DNA of 64,000 nt, from contig DAIUAM010000003.1 in the NCBI GenBank assembly GCA_036847185.1, forward strand, positions 34,192 through 98,191, given 5' to 3'. The notes below the pieces were generated by a model. It did no database searches. It saw nothing but the letters and a program-made list of their open reading frames with translations, and was not told where the DNA came from. The stretch is from UBA4738 sp002413305. Lineage in GTDB: Bacteria; Actinomycetota; UBA4738. Each line of letters opens with the position of its first letter. Position 1 is the first letter of the stretch. Shown here one piece after another: positions 17,594-25,796 of this stretch. The position numbers and the translations under genes are program-made.

Positions 17594-19078
17594 ATGGCGC
17601 GCCGGCATGTCGCGCCGGCCCGGCTTCGGATCCGCCTGACCATCGCGTTCGTCCTGGTCGCGGGGATCTCCTCGGGCGCGCTGGCGGTCGGATCGTACGT
17701 CCTCGTGCGGCAGGCCCGCCTGTCCGACTCGCTCGAGCGTGCCAGCGCCGACACCGCCCGGGACCTACGCGCGGCCCAGGGCTTCCATTCCGGCGAGGAG
17801 CAGAACCTCCTCCAGGGCATCGAGAGCACGACGGTCCACGCGATCTTCGTGCAACCAGGCTCGGAGCCACAGCCGTCGAACGCTTCGTTCGATCCGAGGA
17901 TCCCGGCCGCCCTCAGGGCCCTGGTGTCCCAGGGGAACCTCGCGTACCAGCGGATCGCCTTCCGCCCTCCGGGAAGGCCTGCCGCGCACTTCCTGCTGGT
18001 CGGCGGCCCGGGTCCCCCGGCCATCCGGGGAAGCCAGCTGTACCTGCTGTTCAGCGAAGACCGCATCTTCCGGGACCTCGACCAACTGCGGGACGTGCTG
18101 GCGATCGGGTGGGTCGTGGTCCTGCTGCTCGCCACGGCGGTGGGCCGGACGCTGGCCCGCAGGACCCTGGCCCCCATCGGTCGGGCCAGTGAGGCCGCCC
18201 GGGCGATGGCCGCCGGGGAGCTCGATACCCGTCTCCCCGCGGAGGGCCGCGACGAGTTCGCCGCATGGGCGACCTCATTCAACGCGATGGCCGACGCCCT
18301 GGAGACGAAGATCAACCAGCTGTCCGACGCCCAGGCACGGGAGCTGCGTTTCACCTCCGATGTCTCACACGAGCTTCGGACCCCCGTGGCGGCGCTTGTT
18401 GGCGAGGCGTCGCTGCTAAAGGAACACCTGGACCGGATGCCGTCGGATGCGGGCCGGGTGGCGCAGCTCGTCATCAACGACGTCTCGCGACTCCGTCGGC
18501 TGGTGGACGAGCTGATGGAGATCTCCCGGCTCGACGCCGGACGGGATAGCCTGGAGATCGGCTCGGTCCACGTCCAGGCCCTCCTGGAAGCCGTCATCCG
18601 TTCACGCGGCTGGATATCGCACGTCGAACTGGCCGGCGACGACCTCATCCTCGACACCGACCGGCGCCGGCTGGAGCGGATCGTCGCGAACCTCATCGGC
18701 AACGCCGTCGAGCACGGCGCCGGCTCGCCCGTCCGGGTGCGAGTCGGGCGGGACGGCGACGGCGCGACCATCCAGATCAGCGACCGGGGGCCCGGCATCC
18801 CGTCCGAGCACGTGTCCCACGTGTTCGAACGGTTCTACAAGGCGGATCCCTCCCGGTCGCAGCGCGGGAGCGGTCTGGGGCTGGCCATCGCCTTGGAGAA
18901 CAGCCGGCTGCTGGGTGGCGACATCGAGGTTCGCAGCGAGCTCGGCGCCGGGTCGCAGTTCACCGTCCGCCTCCCGATCGGGCCACCGGTGACCGAACGG
19001 TTACCGGCGGGAGAGAGCGGCGTTTCAGCCAGCACCGACGATCGACGCATCGGTCCATCGCAAGGAGACAGGACATGA
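17594..19078 (+). CDS. Sensor histidine kinase
   Basis: This 494-residue protein has a first membrane helix (about residues 14-37), an extracytoplasmic sensor region of about 130 residues, a second helix (about 172-190), a HAMP domain and a dimerisation helix with His259 in VSHELRTP. The ATPase domain carries N-box NLIGNAVEHG, G1 DRGPGIP, an F-box near ERFYK and G2 GSGLGLAI. It phosphorylates the response regulator encoded just upstream. An AGGGAGTGAGG stretch precedes the ATG. Its TGA overlaps the ATG of the following lipoprotein gene. Confidence 0.92.
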   Translation: MARRHVAPARLRIRLTIAFVLVAGISSGALAVGSYVLVRQARLSDSLERASADTARDLRAAQGFHSGEEQNLLQGIESTTVHAIFVQPGSEPQPSNASFDPRIPAALRALVSQGNLAYQRIAFRPPGRPAAHFLLVGGPGPPAIRGSQLYLLFSEDRIFRDLDQLRDVLAIGWVVVLLLATAVGRTLARRTLAPIGRASEAARAMAAGELDTRLPAEGRDEFAAWATSFNAMADALETKINQLSDAQARELRFTSDVSHELRTPVAALVGEASLLKEHLDRMPSDAGRVAQLVINDVSRLRRLVDELMEISRLDAGRDSLEIGSVHVQALLEAVIRSRGWISHVELAGDDLILDTDRRRLERIVANLIGNAVEHGAGSPVRVRVGRDGDGATIQISDRGPGIPSEHVSHVFERFYKADPSRSQRGSGLGLAIALENSRLLGGDIEVRSELGAGSQFTVRLPIGPPVTERLPAGESGVSASTDDRRIGPSQGDRT

Positions 19079-19983
19079 AGCGCATCGTCGTCACGCTGAT
19101 CGGATCCACACTCTTCGCTGTGCTGGCCGTGGCCTGTGGGACCGGCGGCCCGTCCTCGCTCGGTTTGGCCCCGGGATCCACCCCCACCGGGAACCCGTCA
19201 ACCAGCCCGACGCCGTCCACCGGGCCGACCTCCACCGGTTCGCCGTCCGCATCCCCGGCCCCCAGCCCCGGCCCTCCCTTCACCTTCGAAGTGTGGTTCA
19301 CGAGGGGCGGCCAGCTGTTCGAAGTCAGCCGCACCGAACCGCTGGTCCCGGGCATCGGGCGTTTGGCCGTCTCCCGCGCGATCGCGGGCCCTTCGTTCAC
19401 GGAGCGCGCCGCGTCGGTCGAATCGGCCATCCCCCCGGCCACCCGGGTCCTCGGGCTCACGATCCGCAGCGGCCTGGCCACCGTCGACCTCAGCTCGGAC
19501 TTCGAGTCGAACCCGGTCCCCGCATCGATGAACATCCGGGTGGCTCAGGTGACCTACACGCTGACCCAGTTCTCGACCGTACAGAGGGTGGCGTTCCAGA
19601 TCGATGGCCGGCCACGCACGGAGGTCGGAGGGTTCCCGACGGCGCAGCCGCAGACGCGGGCCATGTTCGACGCGGTCTTGCCGGCGATCCTGGTCGAGAC
19701 CCCGTCTATCGGGGGGTGGGTCTCGAGTCCGGTCACGGTGTCGGGAACGGCCAACGTATTCGAAGCGACCGTCACGGTCCGTGTGCTGGACGCGAGCGGT
19801 CACGAGATCGCCCGGACCTTCACCCAGGCCTCCTGCGGGACCGGATGCCGCGGCAGCTACTCGGTGTCCGTGGCCTACTCGCTCACGTCGCAGCAGCCCG
19901 GCACCATCGAAGTCTTCGAGGCTTCGGCCAAGGATGGCTCTCCCGAAAACGTCCAGGACATCCCGGTCACGCTCGTCCCGTGA
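19075..19983 (+). CDS. GerMN/Gmad2-domain lipoprotein (LpqB-like context)
   Basis: This 302-residue protein has a type II signal ending in the lipobox LAVAC (lipidated Cys21), then a Ser/Thr/Pro-rich linker (about residues 25-68). A GerMN domain (about 70-195) and a C-terminal Gmad2 immunoglobulin-like domain (GGWVSSPVTVSGTA onwards) complete it. It is exported and anchored to the outer face of the membrane. The ATG overlaps the kinase stop (ATGA) with AAGGAG upstream. LpqB of mycobacteria occupies the same position and modulates MtrB, so it may be an accessory sensor for this kinase. Confidence 0.87.
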   Translation: MKRIVVTLIGSTLFAVLAVACGTGGPSSLGLAPGSTPTGNPSTSPTPSTGPTSTGSPSASPAPSPGPPFTFEVWFTRGGQLFEVSRTEPLVPGIGRLAVSRAIAGPSFTERAASVESAIPPATRVLGLTIRSGLATVDLSSDFESNPVPASMNIRVAQVTYTLTQFSTVQRVAFQIDGRPRTEVGGFPTAQPQTRAMFDAVLPAILVETPSIGGWVSSPVTVSGTANVFEATVTVRVLDASGHEIARTFTQASCGTGCRGSYSVSVAYSLTSQQPGTIEVFEASAKDGSPENVQDIPVTLVP

Positions 19984-20010
19984 TGGCAGCCTGACCGCTC
20001 GGACTTCCGG

Positions 20011-21153
20011 TCAGGCCTCCGCCAGCCGCCGCCCGATCACCATCCGCTGGATCTGGTTCGTTCCCTCGACGATCTGCAGCGCTTTTGCCTCGCGCATGAA
20101 GCGTTCGACCGGATACTCCTGCATGTAGCCGTAGCCGCCGTGGATCTGGACGGCGTCGGTGGTCACCCGCATCGCCGTGTCCGAGGCGAAGAGTTTCGCC
20201 ATGGACGCGCCCGTCGAATAGTCCCCGCCCGCGTCGCGCACCCTCCCCGCGTCCCGATACAGGCGCCGGGCGGCTTCGATCTGCGTGGCCATGTCGGCCA
20301 GCATGAACTGCAGCCCCTCGAACTCGATGATGGCTTTGCCGAACTGCTGTCGTTCCTTCGCGAAGCCGAGGGCCGCCTCGAACGCGGCCTGGGCCAGGCC
20401 GACGCTGCAGGCGGCGATCCCCAGCCGGCCGCAGTCGAGCCCCGCCAGCGCGATCGTGAACCCCTGGCCCTCCGCCCCCACCAGATTCTCGCCCGGGACC
20501 TGGCAGCCTTCGAACAGCAGCTCGCGCATGGGCGACGCGCTCCAGCCCATCTTCGACTCGAGCTTGCCGAAGTCGAACCCATCCCAGCCCTTCTCGACGA
20601 CGAGGGCCGAGATGCCCTTCGGCGAACCATCGCCCGTTCGGGCCATGACCAGGTAGAACTCGGCCTGGCCGGCGTGGGTGATGAAGCGCTTCGAACCGGT
20701 CAGCAGCCAGCCACCGTCCGACCGTTCGGCCTTGCAGCGGAGCGAGGCCGCGTCTGACCCGCTCGACGCCTCGGACAACGCGTACGCTCCGAGCCATTCC
20801 CCGGCGAACAGGCGGGGCAGGTACCTGCGCTTCAGCTCCTCCGACCCGAACGCGTGGACGCCGAACGCCGAGAGGTGGTGGACGGAGAGCGCCAGGGCTA
20901 ACGAGAAGAACCCCCGAGCCACCTCTTCGAGCACCGCCAGGTAGGTCAGGAAGGTCTGGCCGCCTCCGCCGTACGCCTCGTCATACGGGATGCCGGCCAG
21001 GCCCATGCCGCCCAGCTCTCGGAAGAGGTCACGAGGGAACTCGTGCCGCTCCTCGAATCCGGCAGCGACGGGCCCGGCCCGCTCCGCCATGAACTCGCGC
21101 ACGGCCAGCACGACCTCTCGCTGGTCCTCGCTGAGTCCGAAATCCCGGTCCAT
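20011..21153 (-). CDS. Acyl-CoA dehydrogenase
   Basis: This 380-residue FAD flavoprotein has the standard acyl-CoA dehydrogenase order: an N-terminal helical domain, YALSEASSGSDA (flavin and substrate contact), a beta domain, and a C-terminal helical domain with KLFASDTA, QIHGGYGYM and IVEGTNQIQR. The Glu in the last motif is the likely catalytic base. It oxidises an acyl-CoA to the 2-enoyl-CoA, passing electrons to ETF. Chain-length preference cannot be read. The ATG at 21153 opens the typical LSEDQREVV start, with TAGGCT 11 nt upstream as a possible -10 box. It follows the M20 gene on the same strand. Confidence 0.92.
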   Translation of the reverse strand: MDRDFGLSEDQREVVLAVREFMAERAGPVAAGFEERHEFPRDLFRELGGMGLAGIPYDEAYGGGGQTFLTYLAVLEEVARGFFSLALALSVHHLSAFGVHAFGSEELKRRYLPRLFAGEWLGAYALSEASSGSDAASLRCKAERSDGGWLLTGSKRFITHAGQAEFYLVMARTGDGSPKGISALVVEKGWDGFDFGKLESKMGWSASPMRELLFEGCQVPGENLVGAEGQGFTIALAGLDCGRLGIAACSVGLAQAAFEAALGFAKERQQFGKAIIEFEGLQFMLADMATQIEAARRLYRDAGRVRDAGGDYSTGASMAKLFASDTAMRVTTDAVQIHGGYGYMQEYPVERFMREAKALQIVEGTNQIQRMVIGRRLAEA

Positions 21154-21167
21154 GGCCGGTCCGAAGC

Positions 21168-22424
21168 CTACCGCCCGGCGTGCGCGAGCAGCGAGCACGC
21201 CACCAGCAGCACCTGGGCGCCGAGTGCCGCGTCGGCGGGTTCGACCTGCTCGAACGGATTGTGGCTGCCGCCGGTGGACCGAACGAATACCATGCCGGTC
21301 GGCACTCCGAACCGCGCGAGGTTCTGGGCGTCGTGGGCGGCGCGGCTCGGGATCGCCGGCGGGTCCGGTACCCCCACTTCCGCGCACGCCGCCCCGATCA
21401 TCCGGATCACGTCACCATCCAGGGGCGCCGCGAGCGCCTCCCCCACGTGGAGCACCTCCACTTGAACACCACGCCGGCGACCGATGGCCCGGGCCGCGGC
21501 GTCGATGACCGCGAACAGCTCCCGGCGATCGGCATCCTCCGGTGCCCGGACGTCGAGCGAGAATGTGCAGGAGCCCGGGATCACGTTCGGCGCGCCCGGT
21601 GAGATGTGGAGCTCACCCACCGTGGCGATCGCCCGGTCGCCCGCTTCGCGCGCCAGCCGCTCGACCGCCAGCACGCATTCCGAGGCCGCGGCAAGCGCGT
21701 CCCCCCGTTCGTGCATCCTGGTTGCGCCGGCATGGTCGGCCGTCCCTTCGACGCGCACCTCGCCGTGGGAGATGCCAACGATCCGGGTCACCAGGCCGAC
21801 GGGCCGGTCCGACTCGGCCAGCACCGAGCTCTGCTCCATGTGGACCTCCAGATACGCGCGGAATGCCGACCGGTCCAGCAGGGCGGTCTCCAGCTCCGGG
21901 GCCCGTCCGAGGAGCGCAGCCGCGGCCTGCCGGGCGCTCACGCCCGCGGCGTCCGCCCGGTCCCATGCACCGGGCTCGATGAGGCCGGTCGCCGTCGCGC
22001 TCCCGAACAACCCGCCGCCGAACCTCGGCCCTTCCTCCCCCATCCACACCGCCACGGCCAGTGGCAGGTCCAGGCCGGCCTCCCGGCTCGATTCGGCGAC
22101 CTCCACCGCGGCGACCACGCCGAGCGCGCCGTCGAACGCGCCCCCGTTCGGCACGGTATCGAGATGCGAGCCCGCCAGCACCCACGGCCCGTCACCCCGG
22201 GAACACATCAGGTTGCCCGCGTCGTCGTGACGAGACGCGAAGCCGGTCGCTGCCAACCAGCCGCCGACCAGGTCGTGGGCTTCGCGCTCTTCCGAGGTCA
22301 GCCCCAGCCGCGTCACGCCGCCCTCCGGCGTCTGGCCGATCCGGGAGAGGCGAGCCAGCCGCGCGGCGATACGCTCGACAGATACGGCCTCCAGCGCGGA
22401 CCTCAAGTCGTTCGCGGCTCGCAC
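21168..22424 (-). CDS. M20-family amidohydrolase (N-carbamoyl-amino acid / allantoate hydrolase type)
   Basis: This metal-dependent hydrolase has the AllC/hydantoinase-carbamoylase pattern: GSHLDTVPNGG with metal ligands, FDGALG, EEGPRFGGG with the Glu pair, HMEQS, and the late His near GGSHNPFE. These enzymes remove carbamoyl groups from N-carbamoyl amino acids or act on allantoate. The precise substrate is unknown. GTG 22424 is preferred, because it follows TACAGT by 6 nt, whereas the upstream ATG at 22478 would place two divergent start codons 2 bp apart. The lid domain is intact. Length is about 418 residues. Confidence 0.85.
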   Translation of the reverse strand: MRAANDLRSALEAVSVERIAARLARLSRIGQTPEGGVTRLGLTSEEREAHDLVGGWLAATGFASRHDDAGNLMCSRGDGPWVLAGSHLDTVPNGGAFDGALGVVAAVEVAESSREAGLDLPLAVAVWMGEEGPRFGGGLFGSATATGLIEPGAWDRADAAGVSARQAAAALLGRAPELETALLDRSAFRAYLEVHMEQSSVLAESDRPVGLVTRIVGISHGEVRVEGTADHAGATRMHERGDALAAASECVLAVERLAREAGDRAIATVGELHISPGAPNVIPGSCTFSLDVRAPEDADRRELFAVIDAAARAIGRRRGVQVEVLHVGEALAAPLDGDVIRMIGAACAEVGVPDPPAIPSRAAHDAQNLARFGVPTGMVFVRSTGGSHNPFEQVEPADAALGAQVLLVACSLLAHAGR

Positions 22425-22430
22425 GGCGCG

Positions 22431-22436
22431 ACTGTA
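22431..22436 (-). promoter_or_regulatory. -10 box TACAGT of the M20 hydrolase gene
   Basis: TACAGT on the minus strand lies 6 nt before GTG 22424. This supports the shorter start for the hydrolase and leaderless transcription. Confidence 0.4.
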
Positions 22437-22465
22437 GCTCGCCCCGTTCGGCGCCGTCGAGCCGA

Positions 22466-22471
22466 TATCCT
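22466..22471 (+). promoter_or_regulatory. -10 box TATCCT of cysS
   Basis: TATCCT ends 9 nt before the cysS ATG and there is no ribosome site. A leaderless or very short leader transcript is predicted. Confidence 0.4.
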
Positions 22472-22480
22472 GACCCATAC

Positions 22481-23881
22481 ATGCGTCTGTACAACTCGCT
22501 CACCCGCCGGATCGACGAAGTCGACCCATCGAACACGGACGGCGTGGTCCGCATCTACTCGTGCGGCCCAACGGTCTACCGGTACGCGCACATCGGGAAC
22601 TTCCGGACGTTCATGCTCGGGGACCTGATCCGCCGGGTGCTCCACCTGGAGGGCGTCCGGACGACGTGGGTCATGAACATCACCGATGTGGGACATATGA
22701 CGGACGAGCTCACCGACTCCGGCCGCGACCGGATGGACCTGGCTACGGAGGACGAAGGCCTCAGCCCTCAGGAGATCGCCGAGAAGTACACCCTCGCCTT
22801 CCTGGAGGATGCCGACGCCCTGAACATCGAACGGGCCGACGTCTACCCGAAGGCGACCGACCACATCCCCGAGATGGTGGACCTCACCGAGAGGCTCCTC
22901 GACCGCGGCCACGCCTACGAGGTCGGTGGGACGGTGTACTTCGACGTTCGGTCGTTCCCCGACTACGGGAAGCTGTCCGGCAATACGCTCGCGGCCCTCC
23001 GTGCCGGCCACCGTCAGGAGCTCGAGGTCGATCCGAACAAACGCCACCACGCCGACTTCGCCCTGTGGAAGCCGTCCGGACCCGGGCGGCTCATGAAGTG
23101 GCCCTCCCCGTGGGGCGAGGGCTTCCCCGGCTGGCACATCGAATGCTCGGCGATGTCGATGAAGCACCTCGGAGAGCGCTTCGACGTCCACACCGGAGGG
23201 CAGGACCTCAAGTTCCCGCACCACGAGGACGAGATCGCCCAATCCGAGGGCGCCACCGGCCACCAGGTCGTGAGCATCTGGGTGCACGGGGGGTTCCTCC
23301 AGATGTCGGGCAAGAAGATGGCGAAGTCGGCGAAGAACATCACCCGGGTCACCGAGTTGGCCGAACAGGGCATCGACCCGCTGGCCTACCGGCTGCTCTT
23401 GTTCGGCACCCGCTACCGGAGCGAGATGGATTTCAGCTGGGACGCGCTCGAGGCGGCGAACACCCGCCTGCTTCACCTCCGGCAGCGGATGGCCGAGTGG
23501 CAGCCGGAGGGAGAGTGGTTCGTCTCCGATACTCCGGCGGCGAAGGAGCTGGACCGGCGGTTCCGGGAAGCGGTCGCCGACGACCTCGATATGCCGAGGG
23601 CGATGGTCGTGGTCAACGAGCTGGTCGCCTCCGATCTCGCCCCGGAGCGCAAGTACTCCATGCTGGAACGGTGGGATACCGTTCTCGGCCTGGACCTCGC
23701 CCGGAACGCCCGGGAGGGCTTCGAGATCCCGCCCGAGGTGCAGGCGCTCGTTCAGCAGCGGGACGTGGCCCGCGCGGCGAAGGACTACGCCAGCTCCGAC
23801 GCCATCCGTGACCAGCTCACGGAGATGGGCTGGGAAGCCATGGACACGCCGGGCGGCACAAAGGTCCGGCCTCGGGTCTAG
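22481..23881 (+). CDS. cysS: Cysteinyl-tRNA synthetase
   Basis: This 466-residue class I synthetase charges tRNA-Cys. It shows Cys28 in YSCGPTVY (zinc and substrate Cys contact), HIGN at 37-40 as the HIGH motif, GWHIECSAMS, HHEDE (zinc ligands) and KKMAKS as KMSKS. A C-terminal DALR-type domain ends with GGTKVRPRV, as in CysRS. The mycothiol enzyme MshC is a close relative but lacks this tail, so CysRS is the better call. The gene is divergent from the M20 hydrolase, with both promoters packed in about 55 bp. Confidence 0.92.
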   Translation: MRLYNSLTRRIDEVDPSNTDGVVRIYSCGPTVYRYAHIGNFRTFMLGDLIRRVLHLEGVRTTWVMNITDVGHMTDELTDSGRDRMDLATEDEGLSPQEIAEKYTLAFLEDADALNIERADVYPKATDHIPEMVDLTERLLDRGHAYEVGGTVYFDVRSFPDYGKLSGNTLAALRAGHRQELEVDPNKRHHADFALWKPSGPGRLMKWPSPWGEGFPGWHIECSAMSMKHLGERFDVHTGGQDLKFPHHEDEIAQSEGATGHQVVSIWVHGGFLQMSGKKMAKSAKNITRVTELAEQGIDPLAYRLLLFGTRYRSEMDFSWDALEAANTRLLHLRQRMAEWQPEGEWFVSDTPAAKELDRRFREAVADDLDMPRAMVVVNELVASDLAPERKYSMLERWDTVLGLDLARNAREGFEIPPEVQALVQQRDVARAAKDYASSDAIRDQLTEMGWEAMDTPGGTKVRPRV

Positions 23882-23992
23882 GGTTCGGATCGGACCCTTC
23901 TGTCCGCGCCGAGACCCACCGATGCTCAAGGCGTAGAGTTGGCAGACCTGTCCAACTCTGTCGCGGGACCCCGGCCCGAAGGGACGCTGCAG

Positions 23993-24520
23993 ATGGAGAG
24001 AGACGAACTGGACGAGCACCGGCGGCTCCGACGGGCTCGGGCTGCGTGGGGCCGTCCTATCCAGGTCGTGGTCGTCGACCCGTACCCCATCGAACGCTAC
24101 GGCTTGACGCTGATCCTCCAGACCCAGGCCGACATCGAAGTGATCGCCCAGGCCGACGGCGCCGACGAGGCGTTCGTGCTCGCGGCGCGCCTGCGCAACG
24201 AACCCGGCGTCGTGTTCTTGGTGAGCATCGAGATGACCGGCAAGCGCGAGGCGGAACGGTGTGTCCAGGGGGTCAAGCGGCAGGCCGGCGGGATCCCGGT
24301 GCTCATCTACAACGCCGACGCGGCGCGCTCCCGGACCGGTCCGGGCCGGCTGCCGGTCGACGGCGTCCTGAAGAAGGGCGTCCATCCGGCGGACTTGGTC
24401 GACGCGGTGCGGCGGTCGGTCCGGACGGTTGGTTCCGGGTCGGCGGAGATCCTCACCGACCGGTTCGGCACCGGGCCGCGGCGAGACGCCGGGAAGGGCA
24501 CCGACCCCGAGCGCTCCTAG
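23993..24520 (+). CDS. Degenerate receiver-domain protein
   Basis: This protein of about 175 residues contains a receiver-like fold: VVVDPYPIERYGL with a conserved Asp (near residue 29) and a late VLKKGVHPADLVDAV with the conserved Lys. The strand that should end in the phosphorylated Asp reads VVFLVSIEM, with no Asp, so normal phosphorylation is unlikely. No DNA-binding domain follows, only a short charged tail. It may act as a phosphorylation-independent adaptor. ATG 23993 is preferred; a TTG at 23941 region would add 18 residues. It follows cysS by about 110 bp. Confidence 0.65.
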   Translation: MERDELDEHRRLRRARAAWGRPIQVVVVDPYPIERYGLTLILQTQADIEVIAQADGADEAFVLAARLRNEPGVVFLVSIEMTGKREAERCVQGVKRQAGGIPVLIYNADAARSRTGPGRLPVDGVLKKGVHPADLVDAVRRSVRTVGSGSAEILTDRFGTGPRRDAGKGTDPERS

Positions 24521-24538
24521 CGGCTCCCACCCTGACGC

Positions 24539-25717
24539 TTACAACCCGAGCGTCTTCGCGATGTTCGTCCGAAGGATCTCGCTGGTGCCTTCGTACAGCC
24601 GCATCGCCCGAACGTCCCGGTACCAGGGCTCCAGGCCGAGCTCGGTCATGAACCCGTTGCCGCCGTGCACTTGGATGGCCCGGTCGGCGACCCGGCCGAC
24701 CATCTCGGTGGCCACGTACTTCGACAGCGCCGCCTGCCGGCGACCGTCCGCGCCCTCGTCGATCTCGGTGGCCAGCGAGTACACCAGCAGCCTGGCCTGA
24801 GCGAGCTCCGCGTACGAATCGACCAGCATGCCCTGGACGTACTGGTTCTTCCCGATCGGCTGGCCGAACGCGACCCGCTCCGTGGCGTACTCGGTCGACC
24901 TGTCCAGCAGGTACTGGGCCAGTCCCAGCGCGCGGGCCGCGATCTGCAGCCGCGCCCCATTGATCCCGCGCACCGCCGAATAGAACCCGAATCCCTCCTT
25001 GCCGAGGATGTTGGACTCCGGAACCTCGACGCCCTCGAACGTCAGCTCGACGGGGTTCTGGTACGGCGACATGGTTCTCTGGATCCGGGTCACGCTGTAG
25101 CCCCGGGTGTCGGCGTCGACGAAGAACGCGGTGATGCCGCCCTGGGCCCGCTTCTCCGGGTCCGTCACCGCGAACACCAGCGCGAAGTGCGCCTCCTGCC
25201 CACCGGTGATGAAGTGCTTGCGGCCCTCGATGACCCACGTGCCCTGGGTCGTCTTCGTCGCTTTCGTCTGGATCCGGGTGGCGTCGGACCCGGCGCCGGG
25301 TTCGGTCAGCGCGAAGCACGTGATCTTGTCGGCGGACATCAGCGGGAACAGGTACTTCTCGCGCTGCGCCTCGGTGCAGTCGATGTAGATCGCGGTCGGT
25401 CCGCTGATGACCGGCAGGACGGATTCGATCTGCGGGAGGATCAGGCCGTCCCGCGCCGCCTCCTCGTGGAGCAGGACCTGCCCCAGGTAGCTGAGTCCGC
25501 CGCCGCCGACCTCCTCCGGCATGTGCAGTGCGTAGAAGCCGAGCTCCGCCGAACGCTTCCGGAGCTTCAGGCTCTCCTCCTTCAGGGTCTCGAACGTTCC
25601 GGTGTCGAGGATCTCCTGCCGGTGGGCGTCCTCGATCGGACGGACCTCGCGCTCGATGAACTGGTGGAGGGACGAACGGAGCTCGAGGAGCTCGTCGGGG
25701 ATGTTCAGAAGCGGCAC
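24539..25717 (-). CDS. Acyl-CoA dehydrogenase
   Basis: This flavoprotein of about 392 residues has FALTEPGAGSDA, a beta domain with EGRKHFITGG, QVHGGNGFM and LYEGTSEILR (Glu as likely catalytic base). It is a second fatty-acid or branched-acid desaturase in the window, distinct from the one at 20 kb. GTG 25717 is preferred over GTG 25726 because the ribosome site GGAGG (25726-25730) overlaps the latter and sits 8 nt from the former. A perfect inverted repeat lies 37 bp upstream, suggesting repression by a TetR-type acyl-CoA regulator. Confidence 0.92.
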   Translation of the reverse strand: MPLLNIPDELLELRSSLHQFIEREVRPIEDAHRQEILDTGTFETLKEESLKLRKRSAELGFYALHMPEEVGGGGLSYLGQVLLHEEAARDGLILPQIESVLPVISGPTAIYIDCTEAQREKYLFPLMSADKITCFALTEPGAGSDATRIQTKATKTTQGTWVIEGRKHFITGGQEAHFALVFAVTDPEKRAQGGITAFFVDADTRGYSVTRIQRTMSPYQNPVELTFEGVEVPESNILGKEGFGFYSAVRGINGARLQIAARALGLAQYLLDRSTEYATERVAFGQPIGKNQYVQGMLVDSYAELAQARLLVYSLATEIDEGADGRRQAALSKYVATEMVGRVADRAIQVHGGNGFMTELGLEPWYRDVRAMRLYEGTSEILRTNIAKTLGL

Positions 25718-25753
25718 GGGGTACACCTCCTGGCTCGGGTCTGAAGCCTCTCA

Positions 25754-25777
25754 GTAACCTACCGCTCCGTAGGTTAC
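25754..25777. promoter_or_regulatory. Perfect inverted repeat, candidate TetR-type operator
   Basis: GTAACCTAC (25754-25762) and GTAGGTTAC (25769-25777) are exact reverse complements separated by 6 bp. The repeat lies in the 79-bp gap upstream of the acyl-CoA dehydrogenase. Operators of TetR-family regulators of fatty-acid genes have similar size and an ACCTAC-type half-site. No such regulator gene lies in the window. Confidence 0.6.
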
Positions 25778-25796
25778 ACGAAACGAGCGCCGAGGA

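Noticed and set aside
22481..23881. Mycothiol ligase MshC instead of CysRS
   Set aside because: The C-terminal extension with the GGTKVRPRV end is that of CysRS; MshC lacks it.
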